A DNA stretch of 40,610 bases. It comes from Clostridia bacterium. GTDB lineage: Bacteria; Bacillota; Clostridia; Oscillospirales; Acutalibacteraceae. A program made the position numbers and the translations under genes. The notes under the pieces are model-generated. The model was not told the DNA's origin. It searched no databases and saw only the letters and a list, made by a program, of their open reading frames with translations. Shown piece after piece: positions 39,654-40,610 of this stretch. Position 1 is the first letter of the stretch, and each line of letters starts with the position of its first letter. Location of the stretch: NCBI GenBank assembly GCA_017415025.1, contig JAFQJH010000027.1, forward strand, positions 1 to 40,610, in the 5' to 3' direction.

Positions 39654-40465
39654 ACAAGATTACAGAACTGATAAACAAAAGAAGAAGCGTTCGCACCTAT
39701 GACGGCAGAGCGCTTGATGAAAATATAAAGGAACAACTCCTGTCGTATGCGAATGCAATTCAAAACCCTTTCAACATTCCGGTTCAGTTCAAGTTCCTCG
39801 ACGCTAAGAAAGACGGTCTGACCTGTCCTGTTGTAAGCGGTACAGAGCTGTATGTCGGCGGAAAAATTGAAAACGTACCGCAAGCAAGCGTTGCCTTTGG
39901 ATATTCCTATGAGGAATTTGTTCTGTATGCGCAGTTGCTGGGCCTTGGCACCGTCTGGCTTGGCGGTACGATGAATCGCTCCGCTTTTGAACAGGCAATG
40001 GATCTTGGCGAAAACGAGATGATGCCCTGCGCCACACCCATCGGCTATACGGCAAAGAAAATGTCCATCAGGGAAACTATGATGCGAAAGGCGATCAAAG
40101 CGGATGAGCGACTGCCATTTGAGGAACTGTTCTTTGACGGCTCGTTTGATACGCCGCTGACAAAAGAAAAGGCAGGCGAATTTGCCGAACCTCTGGAAAT
40201 GGTAAGACTTGCCCCTTCGGCAGTCAATAAACAGCCTTGGCGCGTTGTTGTTGCGGATCATACTGCTCACTTTTATCTCAAGCGCAGTAAAGGCTTCGGT
40301 CACGAAGGAAAGCTCGATATGCAGATGATCGATATGGGCATAGTGCTCTGCCATTTTGCACTTACCGCAAAAGAAAACGATCTGAACGTTAACTTCGTGC
40401 AGGAAGATCCAAAGTTAATATCGGATGACGGTGTTGAATATATTGCATCTTACAAGAGAAAATAA
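39650..40465 (+). CDS. Nitroreductase family protein
   Basis: A 271-residue FMN-dependent reductase-like protein. It opens ITELINKRRSVRTYDGRALD with the typical RRSVR flavin-binding stretch; QLLGLGTVWLGGTMNR and MVRLAPSAVNKQPWRVVV follow. The duplicated nitroreductase-like halves match the TM-nitroreductase subgroup. It likely reduces quinones or nitro compounds under oxidative stress, perhaps with the flavodoxin. Last gene of the operon, followed by a terminator. Confidence 0.9.
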   Translation: MNKITELINKRRSVRTYDGRALDENIKEQLLSYANAIQNPFNIPVQFKFLDAKKDGLTCPVVSGTELYVGGKIENVPQASVAFGYSYEEFVLYAQLLGLGTVWLGGTMNRSAFEQAMDLGENEMMPCATPIGYTAKKMSIRETMMRKAIKADERLPFEELFFDGSFDTPLTKEKAGEFAEPLEMVRLAPSAVNKQPWRVVVADHTAHFYLKRSKGFGHEGKLDMQMIDMGIVLCHFALTAKENDLNVNFVQEDPKLISDDGVEYIASYKRK

Positions 40466-40477
40466 GAGGATAAAATT

Positions 40478-40514
40478 GCCGATGAAGAAACAAATAATTC
40501 TTCATCGGCTTTTC
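40478..40514 (+). terminator. Terminator of the redox operon
   Basis: GCCGATGAAGAA (40478-40489) pairs perfectly with TTCTTCATCGGC (40498-40509), followed by TTTT. Confidence 0.9.
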
Positions 40515-40555
40515 TCATTTCCAAATGCGCGAACATATCGGCACATATATCAGTG

Positions 40556-40596
40556 ATTGCACCACTGTAGACAAAGAAAAAGGGATTGAGAAAAGG
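40556..40596. repeat. TAGACAAAG repeat, copy 3
   Basis: TTGCACCACTGTAGACAAAG then AAAAAGGGATTGAGAAAAGG. It matches the copy at 38123 closely. It lies after the redox operon terminator and so may open another module; an ATG at 40598 is too close to the window end to judge. Confidence 0.75.
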
Positions 40597-40610
40597 CATG
40601 AAAAATGGTA

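Noticed and set aside
40598-40610. Start of a new gene at the window end
   Set aside because: Only 13 bases remain after the ATG, so nothing can be supported.

Overview
The window looks like chromosome of a gut-type, low-to-mid GC Firmicute of class Clostridia (Oscillospiraceae/Ruminococcus-like). Evidence for this: the pheST operon is governed by a T-box, there is an IreB-family phosphoprotein gene, promoters are sigma-A type with 16-18 bp spacers, Shine-Dalgarno sites are strong, TTG and GTG starts occur, and the intergenic regions carry the short palindromic repeats typical of this group. Assignment to a genus is not possible from the sequence alone.

Positions 1-12050 are mainly housekeeping. 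On the minus strand lie a YkvI-like membrane transporter, a small conserved protein plus an IreB-type regulator, pheT and pheS behind a Phe-specific T-box, and an OFA-type MFS transporter. On the plus strand are a YebC-family translation/regulatory protein and an AT-rich leucine-rich-repeat protein with a zinc ribbon at each end. A secreted calcineurin-like phosphoesterase and a PnuC-type vitamin transporter with a structured leader follow on the minus strand.

Positions 12200-26820 are metabolic and transport genes. A GPH sugar transporter is paired with a cytoplasmic GH92 alpha-mannosidase. A lone MacB-type ATPase follows. Next is a five-gene purine salvage cluster (xpt plus a BMP-type nucleoside ABC importer). 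Last is a compact string of KtrB/KtrA potassium uptake, a CE15-like esterase and a sialidase-like BNR protein.

Positions 26820-31680 hold a dense block of palindromic repeats, then a three-gene cluster of small-molecule-modifying enzymes (APH-type kinase, GNAT acetyltransferase, APH-NUDIX fusion), and a secreted endonuclease/exonuclease/phosphatase-fold protein.

Positions 31740-40610 are accessory. A type II restriction-modification system (XRE controller, PD-(D/E)XK nuclease, cytosine-5 methyltransferase, second XRE regulator) ends beside a 45-bp 3' fragment of a tRNA-Pro gene that still has its terminator. To the right of this fragment the DNA looks like tandemly accreted integrative elements. 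A 147-bp segment starting in the tRNA anticodon-loop sequence recurs without gaps 2,535 bp further right, a GTGGTCA-type motif occurs three times, and a TAGACAAAG-type motif recurs at the module edges. The cargo comprises a DUF4143-type ATPase whose promoter is flanked by direct repeats, a small unknown protein, a minimal nucleotidyltransferase, and a redox-stress operon (glutathione peroxidase, flavodoxin, MarR, nitroreductase) with a predicted MarR operator. No integrase gene is visible, and the intact tRNA-Pro is predicted to lie beyond the right edge.
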